Positions 17,253 through 26,744 of a stretch of DNA of 64,000 bases are shown one piece after another. A program made the translations under genes and the position numbers. Below the pieces are notes generated by a model. The model did no database searches, was not told the DNA's origin, and saw only the letters and a program-made list of their open reading frames with translations. The first letter of the stretch is position 1, and each line of letters starts with the position of its first letter. This DNA comes from Chloroflexi bacterium 54-19 (GTDB taxonomy: Bacteria > Chloroflexota > Chloroflexia > Chloroheliales > Chloroheliaceae): the NCBI GenBank assembly GCA_001898225.1, contig MKTJ01000066.1, positions 168,988 to 232,987 on the forward strand. The letters run 5' to 3'.

Positions 17253-18914
17253 CTAGTAGGGCGGCTCGTAATCGGTTTTGTTTAACATTTGGACGTACCA
17301 GTGGCGGTCTTTGGCAAAGACCTTATACCAGGCTGTACCATCTTCATCTTTAACGGTTAGTAGTTCGTCGGCCCCGGCCACAGTCTCCGGGTCTACCTTA
17401 GCATAGATATAATTATCGAGCCTTGGAATTCCCCTTATATTATCCTGCCCATTTTGGGGGAAAGTAATTTCCGAGTAATTGTACTGGTGAGGGTCTTCTT
17501 TTGAATAAAACAAATAATAGATGTAGGGTTGGTTGATGTGGCTATCCACCGTTACAGTGTCGAATTCGGTTTTGTGTTGCACCAGGAATTGTGAGAATTG
17601 CGGTACGCCATACTGGTAAGTCGCCCTGGTTGACGTTTTATACAGGTTGGAATAGGTCGAATAAAAAACAACCAGAAAATAGACTGAAAATGCTACCACG
17701 ATAAGATAGAAGGTTAGCTCAAATTTCGGGAATTTCTTAAAGCGGGTTTTTAGCGGGTCGCAAACAATAGCAAAGCCCAGCACCGAAAAAATTATGACCA
17801 GGGGAAACCCGTGAATTACCCGCGATGAAATATAAGGGTCTATGGTGAGCGAGGCCGCTACAGGTGTTACCAGCCACCACCCCAACAGTAATACAGCCTG
17901 GGATTTGTTCAGAATATTGAAAAAGGGTTCACGATATATAACCCTGAAGATGCAACCGGCAATACCCAGGTAATGGAAAATAACCAGGAAAATAAAGGTG
18001 TTGGGACCATCAAATATTCTGATTGGGTTAAAATAGTTAAGGTAGCGGGTCAGAATTTCAATGGTGGGGTTCTGATATTGCGAAAAAATGGAAACCGCCG
18101 TAAAGCGGGCATTATATTTCCCAGGGTCTATCAAGGTCAGTAAATAGATTGGAGAAGTCAGGGCTAAAAAAGTTCCGCCTATCACCAGGTATTTCTTGAT
18201 AAAAAGTTTTGGAGGGATGTTGTTAAAGATGTCCGCAATAAAAAACACACCCAGCAGTAGCGGTATAAACATTTTCTGGGTAGAGTAGGAGTAAGTAACC
18301 AGGGCCGCGAGAGCCCCGATAGCACCGAATTTCCAGAGTTTTTTCTCGGTTGGCCCGACCCGCACATTTACATACAGAAGAAGAAGCAAGAAAAAGACTA
18401 GGCTATGGGGTGGTATAGCAAATCGCGAAGCCATAATATTCCAGGGCATTATACCCAGGAGAAAACTTGCCAGTAATCCCAGGTTGGTTTGCCCGGTTAG
18501 TTTCCTCACATACAGAAACATCAACGGCACGCTGGCCGTCCCTAAGAGGACCACAGGCAGGCGCACGCTGAATTCGGAAAGGCCTAACACCCATACAAAA
18601 GGAACTGTCAGATAGGTTAACAGGGAAGAAGCCCAATCTTCAAAGGATTCGAGCAGAGCTGGAAGAAAATTGCCGTGGTGGTCGCGCAAGGTCTGGCCGA
18701 GCGAATAGGCGTCCACCCCGTTAACCGCTTCATCCTGGTTTAGGCCGGGGGGATTGCCAGTTATATCGTAAATTCGCAGTGAGAAGGCCAGCAAGATAAT
18801 CAGGCCTAACAGAATAGGGACATAATTTCTTCGGACGGTAAGCAGGAAATTAGCCCGGTTTTCTTCTTCCGTCCGAGCTTTAATTTCGGATACTGTTAAG
18901 TTTTCCTGGAGCAT
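17253..18914 (-). CDS. GT39-like membrane glycosyltransferase (553 aa)
   Basis: A polytopic GT-C glycosyltransferase of the PMT/ArnT type. After one helix (YVPILLGLIILLAFSLRIY) comes the catalytic first loop GNPPGLNQDEAVNGVDAYSL with the Asp-Glu pair, then about ten more membrane helices (LLASFLLGIMPWNIMA, IPLLLGVFFIADIF and others). The last ~100 residues form a soluble outer domain (TVDSHINQPYIYYLF). It would transfer a sugar from a polyprenyl phosphate carrier on the outer face; donor and acceptor are unknown. It is a single gene with its own terminator. Confidence 0.8.
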   Translation of the reverse strand: MLQENLTVSEIKARTEEENRANFLLTVRRNYVPILLGLIILLAFSLRIYDITGNPPGLNQDEAVNGVDAYSLGQTLRDHHGNFLPALLESFEDWASSLLTYLTVPFVWVLGLSEFSVRLPVVLLGTASVPLMFLYVRKLTGQTNLGLLASFLLGIMPWNIMASRFAIPPHSLVFFLLLLLYVNVRVGPTEKKLWKFGAIGALAALVTYSYSTQKMFIPLLLGVFFIADIFNNIPPKLFIKKYLVIGGTFLALTSPIYLLTLIDPGKYNARFTAVSIFSQYQNPTIEILTRYLNYFNPIRIFDGPNTFIFLVIFHYLGIAGCIFRVIYREPFFNILNKSQAVLLLGWWLVTPVAASLTIDPYISSRVIHGFPLVIIFSVLGFAIVCDPLKTRFKKFPKFELTFYLIVVAFSVYFLVVFYSTYSNLYKTSTRATYQYGVPQFSQFLVQHKTEFDTVTVDSHINQPYIYYLFYSKEDPHQYNYSEITFPQNGQDNIRGIPRLDNYIYAKVDPETVAGADELLTVKDEDGTAWYKVFAKDRHWYVQMLNKTDYEPPY

Positions 18915-19129
18915 CTTTACTTAACTTTTGGTTATGAGAGTGCACGACAATTATTAATCTTAACAACTCTGTTTAGATTAAAGCAGACATGCCCTATTAT
19001 CTCTTAGATTTTAAGCGAATTCAAATAGGAAATAAGGGGTATTTTTAAATACATCCTGACGTCTTCATCATAAATAGCCCTTTATTAAGGGGGAAATAAA
19101 GGTTAATTAAATTTTTAAGAGGATTCATT

Positions 19130-22100
19130 TCAGCTTAAGGCCCGCCAGAGCAAAGTATTGCCATATCCGGCGGCCAACGCCAGGGTTTTGTTGTCGGGGA
19201 GCCACTCGACCAGAAAGGGAGTGATGGATGGTTCGACCAGCCGCAGAGTCGCCAGGTTGCGCCAGGAAGTCGTGTCCCAAAGTTTGACCGCCCGGTCTAC
19301 CCCGGTAGTCGCCAGGTAACGGCCATCCGGTGAGAAGTTAAGCGAAGTAATCGCGCCCTGGTGGGCCGTGAAAGAGGAAAATAGTTTTCCGGTGTTACTG
19401 TCGTACAGGTTGACCAGCCCATTTGATAAGGCCATGGCTACCATGCGTCCGTCCGGTGAAACTACCAGGTTATTCAGGCCGTTATTCCCGTTATTTTTGT
19501 TAACCAGGGGGGCCGGATCGAAAGGAGTCCCGCGCAACTGGTCGCTGGTAGGGGTCACGTTCGGGGCTATCAAATCCTGGATATAACAGTTATTGTTGCA
19601 GTAAATTACCTTTTTGTGGTCGGGCAACCAACTCCAATAACCAATTCCACCGTTGTTTATCATACTCGGCACCTGCCCGATTACCTCTATATACGAGGGG
19701 ATAGTAACCTCGCCCGCCAGGGTGTTCATGTTCTTGCGCTGGTCCTGGAGGGTTGGCAGGGGTTTGTTTATCTCCCAGCGTCCCACTTTGCCATCCATGG
19801 TTTCAAAGAGTAACGCCGGGCTTTCGGTAGAGGTATCCCAGGCCACGTTTTTACCATAACTGTCGTAGGTATTGCCCGGCGCGCCCGCCAATAATTCGCC
19901 CAGCAAAGTTGCTCCCTGGTTTGGGTCAATCCGCCAGACCCGGATTATCTCCTGGACTTCGCTTCCACCTGTTGGTGGATTATTCATAACGAGAAAAGGT
20001 ATCGCCACCATTTTCCCGTCCGCCGACCAGACCACTTTACTCGTCAGGTCAATGGTATTATTCGGTTGGGTCAACTCCCCGATGACCTGATTGGTCGCGC
20101 TATTCCGCAGTATAAAGCCAGGCTTTTTATCCCTGATAACCGACTGCACGAAGACCTGCCCATTCGGAGACGGCACATAACCGATGGAAAAATTGTCGCT
20201 TATACTATTCAGCGCCTGGAAGGTCATAGTTTTCTGCCCGGTGTCCGGCACCGTTCCCAGCCCTGTTTCGCTCCGGGTCGAATTGTAAAGGATTTGCCGG
20301 TTGTCCGGCGACCAGGCCACAAAATTGTGAGGGCTATCGAACGGCAAGTCGAAAAGCTGGCCTTGCTGCCAGTGCCAGCCCTCGCTATTACTGCTCAAAT
20401 CGAGGGTAAGACCTTTATACTGGACCTGGGCACCACCGTTTTCTTCTATTGCGGTTATACTCGTCCCAAGCACCAGCAAACGGTTGTTACCTGACCAGAC
20501 CAGGTTGCGCCCGCCCGAAGAATTGATGTCGCCCAGGTCGGTCAAAGTCAGGGTTTCCAGGTGGAGCGGGCTCAAAGTTAAGTCGGCCTGCCCTGCCGCT
20601 GCCCGGTTGCGCCCGGTGCGGGGGCCCGGCGTCGTCGCGGTCGAAGGGGTGGCGAGAGGCGCGTTCGGGATAAGCCGTGACTGGTTGGATTGGGTCGCCA
20701 GGTTGGTCAGGTCCGGCACTTGCAAGAGCGAAATCAGGTCGCCCCCATTGCCATTGATATAGTTGTTGGCACTCCCACTCGAATCGAGCCGGAACCCCCG
20801 GATAAGGGCGATATAACGGCCATCCGGCGACCAGGCCAGCCCGTTGCTGATGGTTTCGAGACCGGTATTCTGCCCGGTCTGGGGGTTGTTGATGCCGCTC
20901 GGTGTATCGACAATCGTCATCGAGTAGAGGCGGGCCAGGTTGCGAGGGTTGAAGATTTCAATCAATTCGTTCTGGTTGCCGGGCGTAAGCCGCGCCAGGT
21001 AACGGCTATCGCCCGACCACTCGATAGTCCCGGCCAGGTTATTACCGCGCATATTCATGGTTGTAATGGCGCTATCCTGGGGTGGAGTTATCTCGGTCGG
21101 GGTGTTCTGAAAGTTCCATAGCTCGATGTTGCTGCCGGGCGTAACCAGCAACAGGTAATTGCTATCGGGTGACCAGCTAAAAGGCCAGGGATAGGTCGAG
21201 AAATCGCTATAATTGGTCCCGTTCCGGCTGAGCGTGACAGTCTTCAAAATCCGGTCATCCTTGCCGAGCCGCAACTGGCCGTCCAGCCCCACCGCGACAA
21301 AATTCTGGCCGTCCGGCGACCAGCTAACCGCGATGTACTGGTCGGTATTGGGAAGTTCTTTACGGTTGAGCCGGGTCATCGTGGTTACGTCCCAGCTTTC
21401 CCAGCCGCCGTTCTTTAAGGCCAGGTCTACTCTGGTCCCATCTTCTGACCAGTGGGCGTTTTGAATCTGCAAATCGCTATATTTGTTAAAACTGACGACC
21501 TGGCCGGGAGTGAGTTTAGCCGGGTCGGTTGTCTGCGTCCCCGCGGTGGTGTCCAGGGCCGGGTTGTAGCGGGTCAGGTTGGTGCCGTCGGCCTGTTTGG
21601 TGGTCTGTAGGGCCACTGCCGGGGTCGGGGTTGGCGGCACCGGGCTCGGTGAAGGTGTACGGGTGGGCGCGGCTAAACTTTGCTGGCGGTAGTCGTCGGC
21701 CAGGCCGCCTATCGAGAGAAGAATCGTCCCGCCAAGTAAGACCAGCGCCACCAGCAGACTGACCAGGGCCACCGGACCTCCCCAGGCCCGGCCCGAAGCG
21801 GGTTTGTCGCTGGTTTCGTCCGGTAACTGTTGAGCCGCCCCGGTCTTCCTGGCAGTGGCCGGTTTGATCTCCCTTTGCTTCAACTCGGTCAGCGGGACCG
21901 GGTAGTTCAAATGCGATTTCCGGTAGAGGCCCCATCCGAAGCCCCCGGCCAGGGCGTCCAGTGAGGTAAAGCGCCCGCGCAAGCCTTCATCGAGGGTCTG
22001 GGCCAGATAAGAGTTCTGCGTGGCAAGCTGCGCCAACTGGCTTTTTCGCTCCATATTGTTGGCGGCTAACCCCTTGCCGGTCACTAACCGGTACAGCAGT

Positions 22101-22477
22101 TCGCTAAAAGCAGCCTGTTGGGCGCCGAGGTCGAGTGGGGCCGTTTCTGTGGGGCTCTTTTCAAAAGAAACCTGCCAGCCGGTCAGGGCCGGGCGCGCCC
22201 GGATATTTTCCGGGCGGAACGTGGCGGCTGTTACCGGGGTTGCGCCATCCCGGAGGGTCGCGACCAGGGCCGCAGCCAGTCCGGCGGCTTCATCGGGTTC
22301 CAGGCCGGATGGTAGCCGGGTGGGTTGGTTCTGTGATTTCCCCAGGTAGCGGGCGATAAAACGGGCCAGGGCCGATTCGGGAGTTTGCGGTTGGGAGGGG
22401 ACTTCGGCCAGACGGTCGGCCAGTGTAGCCAGTTCCGGGAGAGATTTAGAGCCTTCTGCCGTAGAATTTACTGCCAT
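19130..22477 (-). CDS. WD40/beta-propeller membrane protein with kinase-remnant-like N-terminus (1115 aa)
   Basis: Residues 1-~210 are cytoplasmic and resemble the C-lobe end of a Ser/Thr kinase (FSELLYRLVTGKG, LAQTLDEGLRGRFTSLDAL), but no ATP-binding or HRD/DFG motif exists, so this part looks non-catalytic. One membrane helix (VALVSLLVALVLLGGTILLSI) and a Pro/Thr-rich linker follow. About 800 residues of WD40/TolB-like repeats come after it, with SPDG-type turns (WSPDGQNFVAVG, WSPDSNYLLLV, SPDGRYLATTGVDRAVKLWD). It is probably a surface-exposed scaffold or sensor. It starts at ATG 22477. Confidence 0.8.
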   Translation of the reverse strand: MAVNSTAEGSKSLPELATLADRLAEVPSQPQTPESALARFIARYLGKSQNQPTRLPSGLEPDEAAGLAAALVATLRDGATPVTAATFRPENIRARPALTGWQVSFEKSPTETAPLDLGAQQAAFSELLYRLVTGKGLAANNMERKSQLAQLATQNSYLAQTLDEGLRGRFTSLDALAGGFGWGLYRKSHLNYPVPLTELKQREIKPATARKTGAAQQLPDETSDKPASGRAWGGPVALVSLLVALVLLGGTILLSIGGLADDYRQQSLAAPTRTPSPSPVPPTPTPAVALQTTKQADGTNLTRYNPALDTTAGTQTTDPAKLTPGQVVSFNKYSDLQIQNAHWSEDGTRVDLALKNGGWESWDVTTMTRLNRKELPNTDQYIAVSWSPDGQNFVAVGLDGQLRLGKDDRILKTVTLSRNGTNYSDFSTYPWPFSWSPDSNYLLLVTPGSNIELWNFQNTPTEITPPQDSAITTMNMRGNNLAGTIEWSGDSRYLARLTPGNQNELIEIFNPRNLARLYSMTIVDTPSGINNPQTGQNTGLETISNGLAWSPDGRYIALIRGFRLDSSGSANNYINGNGGDLISLLQVPDLTNLATQSNQSRLIPNAPLATPSTATTPGPRTGRNRAAAGQADLTLSPLHLETLTLTDLGDINSSGGRNLVWSGNNRLLVLGTSITAIEENGGAQVQYKGLTLDLSSNSEGWHWQQGQLFDLPFDSPHNFVAWSPDNRQILYNSTRSETGLGTVPDTGQKTMTFQALNSISDNFSIGYVPSPNGQVFVQSVIRDKKPGFILRNSATNQVIGELTQPNNTIDLTSKVVWSADGKMVAIPFLVMNNPPTGGSEVQEIIRVWRIDPNQGATLLGELLAGAPGNTYDSYGKNVAWDTSTESPALLFETMDGKVGRWEINKPLPTLQDQRKNMNTLAGEVTIPSYIEVIGQVPSMINNGGIGYWSWLPDHKKVIYCNNNCYIQDLIAPNVTPTSDQLRGTPFDPAPLVNKNNGNNGLNNLVVSPDGRMVAMALSNGLVNLYDSNTGKLFSSFTAHQGAITSLNFSPDGRYLATTGVDRAVKLWDTTSWRNLATLRLVEPSITPFLVEWLPDNKTLALAAGYGNTLLWRALS

Positions 22478-22665
22478 TGTTTTTCTGCCGGGCGATTTAA
22501 ATTGCCGGTCTGTTCGTTCTAGTGAATTTTATTTTTTTATAAAGCGTGGTATGCCGAAAAGCAGCCTTCGCTGGAACCGGACCGGCCCATCCGAAAGCCG
22601 GTCCAATTCTTTTGGCGTTAATAGTTTAGCACACGCACTTGGGAATTTAGATTAAAGGCTGCTTA

Positions 22666-23940
22666 TTATGCGCGGCGGCGCCACATGCTGCGGTTCAGGT
22701 CGAGACCGTAAACCAATAAAGCCAGACCTACCATGCCGACCCCCACGATACCGACACCGTCCCAGCCGAGCCAACTCCACCCGGCTACACCCAGGAAGGA
22801 GCCGAGCGAACCACCCGCGAAATAGCTCACCATGTAGACCGTGTTCAGGCGGCTCCCGGCCTCGGATTTGAGACTGTAAATCCGGTTCTGGTTAGAAATC
22901 TGGACGGCCTGGGTCCCCAGGTCGAGTAAAATTATGGCGGCCATCAGGGCCGGTAAGAATTGACCCCCTACCCAGGCCACGATAAAACCGGCCAGGCTGA
23001 GGACTAAGGCCACCCCGGTGATTATCCGGGGGTTTATCACGTCGCACAGCTTCCCGACGAACAGCGCCATCATGGCACCCGCTGCCCCCAGCAAACCGAA
23101 TAGCCCGATTATATCGCTGCTGTAATGGAAAGGCGCGCCCGATAGCAGGAAGGTTAAAGTCACCCAGAAGCTGCTCATGGCTCCAAAAGCCAGGCCCCCC
23201 AGTACGGCGGTCTCGCGCAGGACCGGCTCGGTCTTGATAAGGTGGACCAGCGAGGTTAACAATTCGCCGTAACGAAGGTTTGTTTTGGGCGGGCTGGCCG
23301 GTAAGACCTGCCGCAGGGCAAAGGCCAGGACCAACATCAGGGCCAGGGCCAGGAAATAGACGGCGCGCCAGCCCAGCCAGGCATTGATATAACCGCTGAC
23401 TGTACGGGAAAGTAAAATCCCTACCAAGAGCCCGCTCATGACATTGCCGATAACCCGACCTCGTTCGGCGGGCCGGGCCATGCTGGCGGCCAGCGGCACG
23501 ATAAGTTGCGGTACGACCGTGGTTATACCGACCAGGGTAATCACGATGCTCAACCAGATGAAGTTCGGGGCTACCGCTACCCCAAACAGGGCCAGTGAAA
23601 CCGCTAATAAGGTGCGGAAAATAAGGTTGCGCCGCTCCATCGCGTCGCCAAGCGGCACGATAAAGAGCAATCCCAGGCCGTACCCTACCTGGGCCAGGGT
23701 GGAAATAATCCCGGCCTGGCCGTCGGATACTTTGAACTCGTTACCGATGGCAACAAGCAGGGGCTGGCAATAATAAAGGTTGGCAACCGAGAGGCCGCCC
23801 GCTATCGCCAGGAATAACACCAGTTTCCCGCTTAAGCCGGTGGGGAGTGGTTGGGCCAGGGGAGTGGCGGGGGATGACGTGGTTTCGTCAGGGGCAACCT
23901 GGGGGTCCGTAACAGGTGAATTCGAATATTTGTTTGTCAT
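22666..23940 (-). CDS. Major facilitator superfamily transporter (424 aa)
   Basis: A 12-helix MFS carrier, probably a drug or metabolite proton antiporter. ANLYYCQPLLVAI in helix 1 and the loop 2-3 motif PLGDAMERRNLI are typical of the YbcL/YnfM-like branch. A ~40-residue Pro/Thr-rich tail precedes the first helix. It has no linked regulator, so the substrate is unknown. A hairpin (GGACCGGC/GCCGGTCC, 22579-22604) lies downstream but lacks a clear T-run on the minus strand. Confidence 0.85.
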   Translation of the reverse strand: MTNKYSNSPVTDPQVAPDETTSSPATPLAQPLPTGLSGKLVLFLAIAGGLSVANLYYCQPLLVAIGNEFKVSDGQAGIISTLAQVGYGLGLLFIVPLGDAMERRNLIFRTLLAVSLALFGVAVAPNFIWLSIVITLVGITTVVPQLIVPLAASMARPAERGRVIGNVMSGLLVGILLSRTVSGYINAWLGWRAVYFLALALMLVLAFALRQVLPASPPKTNLRYGELLTSLVHLIKTEPVLRETAVLGGLAFGAMSSFWVTLTFLLSGAPFHYSSDIIGLFGLLGAAGAMMALFVGKLCDVINPRIITGVALVLSLAGFIVAWVGGQFLPALMAAIILLDLGTQAVQISNQNRIYSLKSEAGSRLNTVYMVSYFAGGSLGSFLGVAGWSWLGWDGVGIVGVGMVGLALLVYGLDLNRSMWRRRA

Positions 23941-24525
23941 TAATGATAAAGAACCTTCTAAATGTTTATTGTGCCAGGCTAATAATTTATATTTTAAGGG
24001 TTATAAAATCTTTCCCTTTATGATGGGAAGTTATGGAAAGACCATAAAAAGGATAGACCAAACAATATCAAAAAACAAGTGAACTTTAGACCTAGGGCCA
24101 GGTCAAAACGGATTATTTTTATTGATTAAAAGCATTGTTAAAGACTAAGTAAGGTTCGTTTTGCCCGCCCCGGTTATCATCGTTTCCATTCCAATTAAAA
24201 ATTTAGAAACGTATTAGAGAATTATATTATTTTATTTACCGAGCCAGTTTAGTAGAAACATGTTTTTGCAAAGGTCTAAACCTACTCGTAGTAACATTAA
24301 TAATATAAGTCCTGATTTTATGGTCCTATTGACAAGTTTTTCGGTATAAAGTTTAATAACCTTCCACAATACCACCAGTGGAAGTATGTTGAGGGCATTG
24401 TTTTCTAACCAAGCCAAAATTGCTTTTCAACTGATTATGGCTATTGCAAAATTAAATAACCGGAGCGCCTGGTTCAGGCAAGGTATAGCTGAGGGTATGC
24501 AGCTTATTTTATAGGGGTGAAAACA
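23941..24525. other. AT-rich intergenic region, no gene recognised
   Basis: About 585 bases, clearly more AT-rich than the neighbours, between the divergent MFS gene and response regulator. It must hold both promoters. A 61-codon hydrophobic minus-strand frame (24232-24417) has no ribosome site and no resemblance to a known protein. No repeat or RNA gene was seen. Confidence 0.6.
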
Positions 24526-24870
24526 GTGCAAACTATTCTTTTGGTAGAAGACCAGCCCGAACTAAGGGATATAATGGGTCTACTTTTAACAATGTCCGGG
24601 TATAACGTAATCCTGGCCGCTAATGGTAAAGAAGGGTTGAACCTGGCTACTAACTTTCCATTTGATTTAATTATCACGGATATTAAGATGCCTCTGATGG
24701 ATGGTAATTATTTAATAAGCGAGTTAGCCAAGTTTAAAAATCCACCCCCGGTTATTGCTTTAGCCGGTAGTATTAGCGAGATAACTCCGAATTCAATTAT
24801 CCGGGCGACGGCCTGTAAACCTGTCACTACCCAGCAACTCCGCCAGCTTATTGCTAAAGCCCTGGTTTAA
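24526..24870 (+). CDS. Single-domain response regulator (114 aa)
   Basis: A stand-alone CheY-like receiver: TILLVEDQPELRD with the acidic pair, phospho-acceptor Asp in DLIITDIKMPLMDG and conserved Lys in TACKPVTT. The switch Thr/Ser position is Ala (VIALAGS), so phosphorylation signalling may be atypical. GTG 24526 follows AGGGG by eight bases; a GTG at 24517 overlaps that site and is less likely. Its sequence is more AT-rich than its neighbours. The next gene is a convergent Ser/Thr kinase, and no histidine kinase is near. Confidence 0.78.
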   Translation: MQTILLVEDQPELRDIMGLLLTMSGYNVILAANGKEGLNLATNFPFDLIITDIKMPLMDGNYLISELAKFKNPPPVIALAGSISEITPNSIIRATACKPVTTQQLRQLIAKALV

Positions 24871-24938
24871 ACCTGCCAGGGACCGGTCTCTGAAAGTTGT
24901 TGTTTTTAAGGAAATAAAATTTACTATCGGTGCATTTC

Positions 24939-26507
24939 TCAGGGGCGGCTTGGCCTTCGCGTCCGGGTCCGGCGGTTGCGATTACTCCTGAAATAATTAA
25001 ACAACCCTTTGAGAATATCGAAAAAGCTCGGTGCCATGTCACGCAGGGCTTCTTTAGCGGCGGTATGGCCTAGTCTGGCCGCTCTTTTGAAATCCTCGCG
25101 GGCGGCCCGGTTATCTTTCAGGGCCCGGTGCGCGACTCCTCGCCAGTAAAAGAGGTCCGCTTTTAAGGGCGAGTTGGTTTGCAGGGCGTCCGTAAAGACA
25201 AACAGGGCCTGCTTCGGCATGTGCTGGTTCAGGTAATCCTGGCCCCGTTTGAGCAACATATCGGCCTGGTTTACCCCCGGCTTGATGCTGGTCTTCAGGT
25301 CGTTAAAGGCTTTCAGGTAAAGCTCTTTATGCCGGTAGGTATGTTCCAGTAGCGTCCCGCCCAGGCGTTGGGCTTTGTGCCATTTCCCTACCGGGTCAGT
25401 CGATTTTATTTGGGCGGACAGGTCGGCCAGCAGTTCACCGACCGGTAGCTGGGATAGCGCTGCTCCCCGGTTGAGAGGGTTGGCTGTCGGGTCGCCCTGG
25501 GGAGTTGAGGGTGGAACCGGGTTAGGAGTCGGGACCGTTTTGGCCTTATAGAAGGCAGGGTCGAAGCCTTGCGGCGGGTAGCTATAGACCGAGCGATTAT
25601 AGGGTCGCGGTGGCGGAAAGGTGGCCGGGTTGGTGGCGTTCTGGTTGACCTGCCGGGCCAGGCGGAAAAGCTCGGTCGCGGAGCGGGGTCGTTGGGCCGG
25701 GTCTTTCGCCATGGCCTGGGCCAGCACTTCATCGAGTTGGGCCGGGTAAACCAGGTCGGGCTTGCGGTCACCCAGGCGCGGCACCGGGTCGTGCAGGTGT
25801 TGTTTGAGCAGGGCCGGGAGACTCCCCTGGAAGGGAGCCTGTCCGGCCAGCATTTCGAAAAGGACCGCGCCGAGGGCGTAAATGTCGCTGGCCTTGCCTA
25901 CCTTATCTTCCCACACTTCGGGGGCGGTATATTCGGGCGTGCCAAAGACGCTCTGCATGGTCTTAAGGGCGACCGAGTGGGTAATCGTCATTGCCAGGCC
26001 GAAATCGGCCAGCAGCACCCGGCCCTGGCGGTCCAGCAAGATATTCTTGGGTTTGATGTCGCGGTGGATAACCCCGGCCCGGTGGGCTTCATCCAGGGCC
26101 GCCGCGAGTTGTTCCAGGTAGACAAGGGCCTGGTTCAGGGTCAGGAACTGCCCCGGTTTTCCGGCGGGGCGCAATAGTTCATCCAGCGAACCGCCTTCGG
26201 CCAGTTCGGTGACGAGATAGGCCTGGGCCGGGTTGAACTCGAAGTCCAGCACCTTCAGGATGTGGGGGTGATTGAAAGCGGCCAGGGCGCTGGCCTCGTT
26301 TTGCAAATCGCGACAGACCTGGGGGTCGGTTAAAAGCTGGGGATAGAGAAGTTTGAGCGCGACCGGACGGTTGGGCTGGAAATGGGTGTCGTAGGCGTAA
26401 AAGACCTCGGCGAAACCGCCTTCGCCCAGCGAATGTTCCAGCAAATAGCGCCTGCCCACCAGGCGCGGGTCGTTATAATTGGGTACGGACGGCCAGGAAT
26501 TCTGCAT
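24939..26507 (-). CDS. Hanks-type Ser/Thr protein kinase with TPR-like C-terminus (522 aa)
   Basis: A complete eukaryote-like kinase: glycine loop SLGEGGFAEVFYAYD, ALKLL lysine, catalytic loop HRDIKPKNILLD (Asp150), DFGLA (Asp168) and TAPEVWEDKVGKASDIYALG. A Pro-rich linker (residues ~315-375) leads to a helical tail with one recognisable TPR unit (FYWRGVAHRALKDNRAAREDF). No transmembrane helix is visible, so it is cytoplasmic. ATG 26507 has AAGGAG six bases ahead; an upstream frame extension from 26579 lacks a site. It may phosphorylate nearby regulators or the WD40 protein, but this is only inferred from proximity. Confidence 0.9.
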   Translation of the reverse strand: MQNSWPSVPNYNDPRLVGRRYLLEHSLGEGGFAEVFYAYDTHFQPNRPVALKLLYPQLLTDPQVCRDLQNEASALAAFNHPHILKVLDFEFNPAQAYLVTELAEGGSLDELLRPAGKPGQFLTLNQALVYLEQLAAALDEAHRAGVIHRDIKPKNILLDRQGRVLLADFGLAMTITHSVALKTMQSVFGTPEYTAPEVWEDKVGKASDIYALGAVLFEMLAGQAPFQGSLPALLKQHLHDPVPRLGDRKPDLVYPAQLDEVLAQAMAKDPAQRPRSATELFRLARQVNQNATNPATFPPPRPYNRSVYSYPPQGFDPAFYKAKTVPTPNPVPPSTPQGDPTANPLNRGAALSQLPVGELLADLSAQIKSTDPVGKWHKAQRLGGTLLEHTYRHKELYLKAFNDLKTSIKPGVNQADMLLKRGQDYLNQHMPKQALFVFTDALQTNSPLKADLFYWRGVAHRALKDNRAAREDFKRAARLGHTAAKEALRDMAPSFFDILKGLFNYFRSNRNRRTRTRRPSRP

Positions 26508-26573
26508 GGACCGCTCCTTATTTCTTTCCGCAACTCGCCGGAGTTGGCGGCTTTCCAGCAGATTATAAGCAGT

Positions 26574-26618
26574 AAACAAAAAGGGTCACTTCCGGGAAAA
26601 TTTTACCGGGAATGACCC
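26574..26618 (-). terminator. Rho-independent terminator of the phosphofructokinase gene
   Basis: On the minus strand GGGTCATTCCCGG pairs, with two mismatches, with CCGGAAGTGACCC across a short AT loop, and TTTTTGTTT follows. It lies 127 bases beyond the phosphofructokinase stop codon and just before the kinase gene. Confidence 0.7.
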
Positions 26619-26744
26619 AATTATACAATCAAATTCAATCTTTTTACAACCGGCCTTAACTTTTTATACTTTTTCTAACGTTTAACTCAAATTTCTCACA
26701 GACTATGTTAAAAACGTCATCGTAAAGAACCGGTTTAGTAGGAT

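Noticed and set aside
24232..24417. 61-codon hydrophobic frame on the minus strand
   Set aside because: No ribosome site and no similarity recognised; it lies in AT-rich DNA, where such frames are less constrained.
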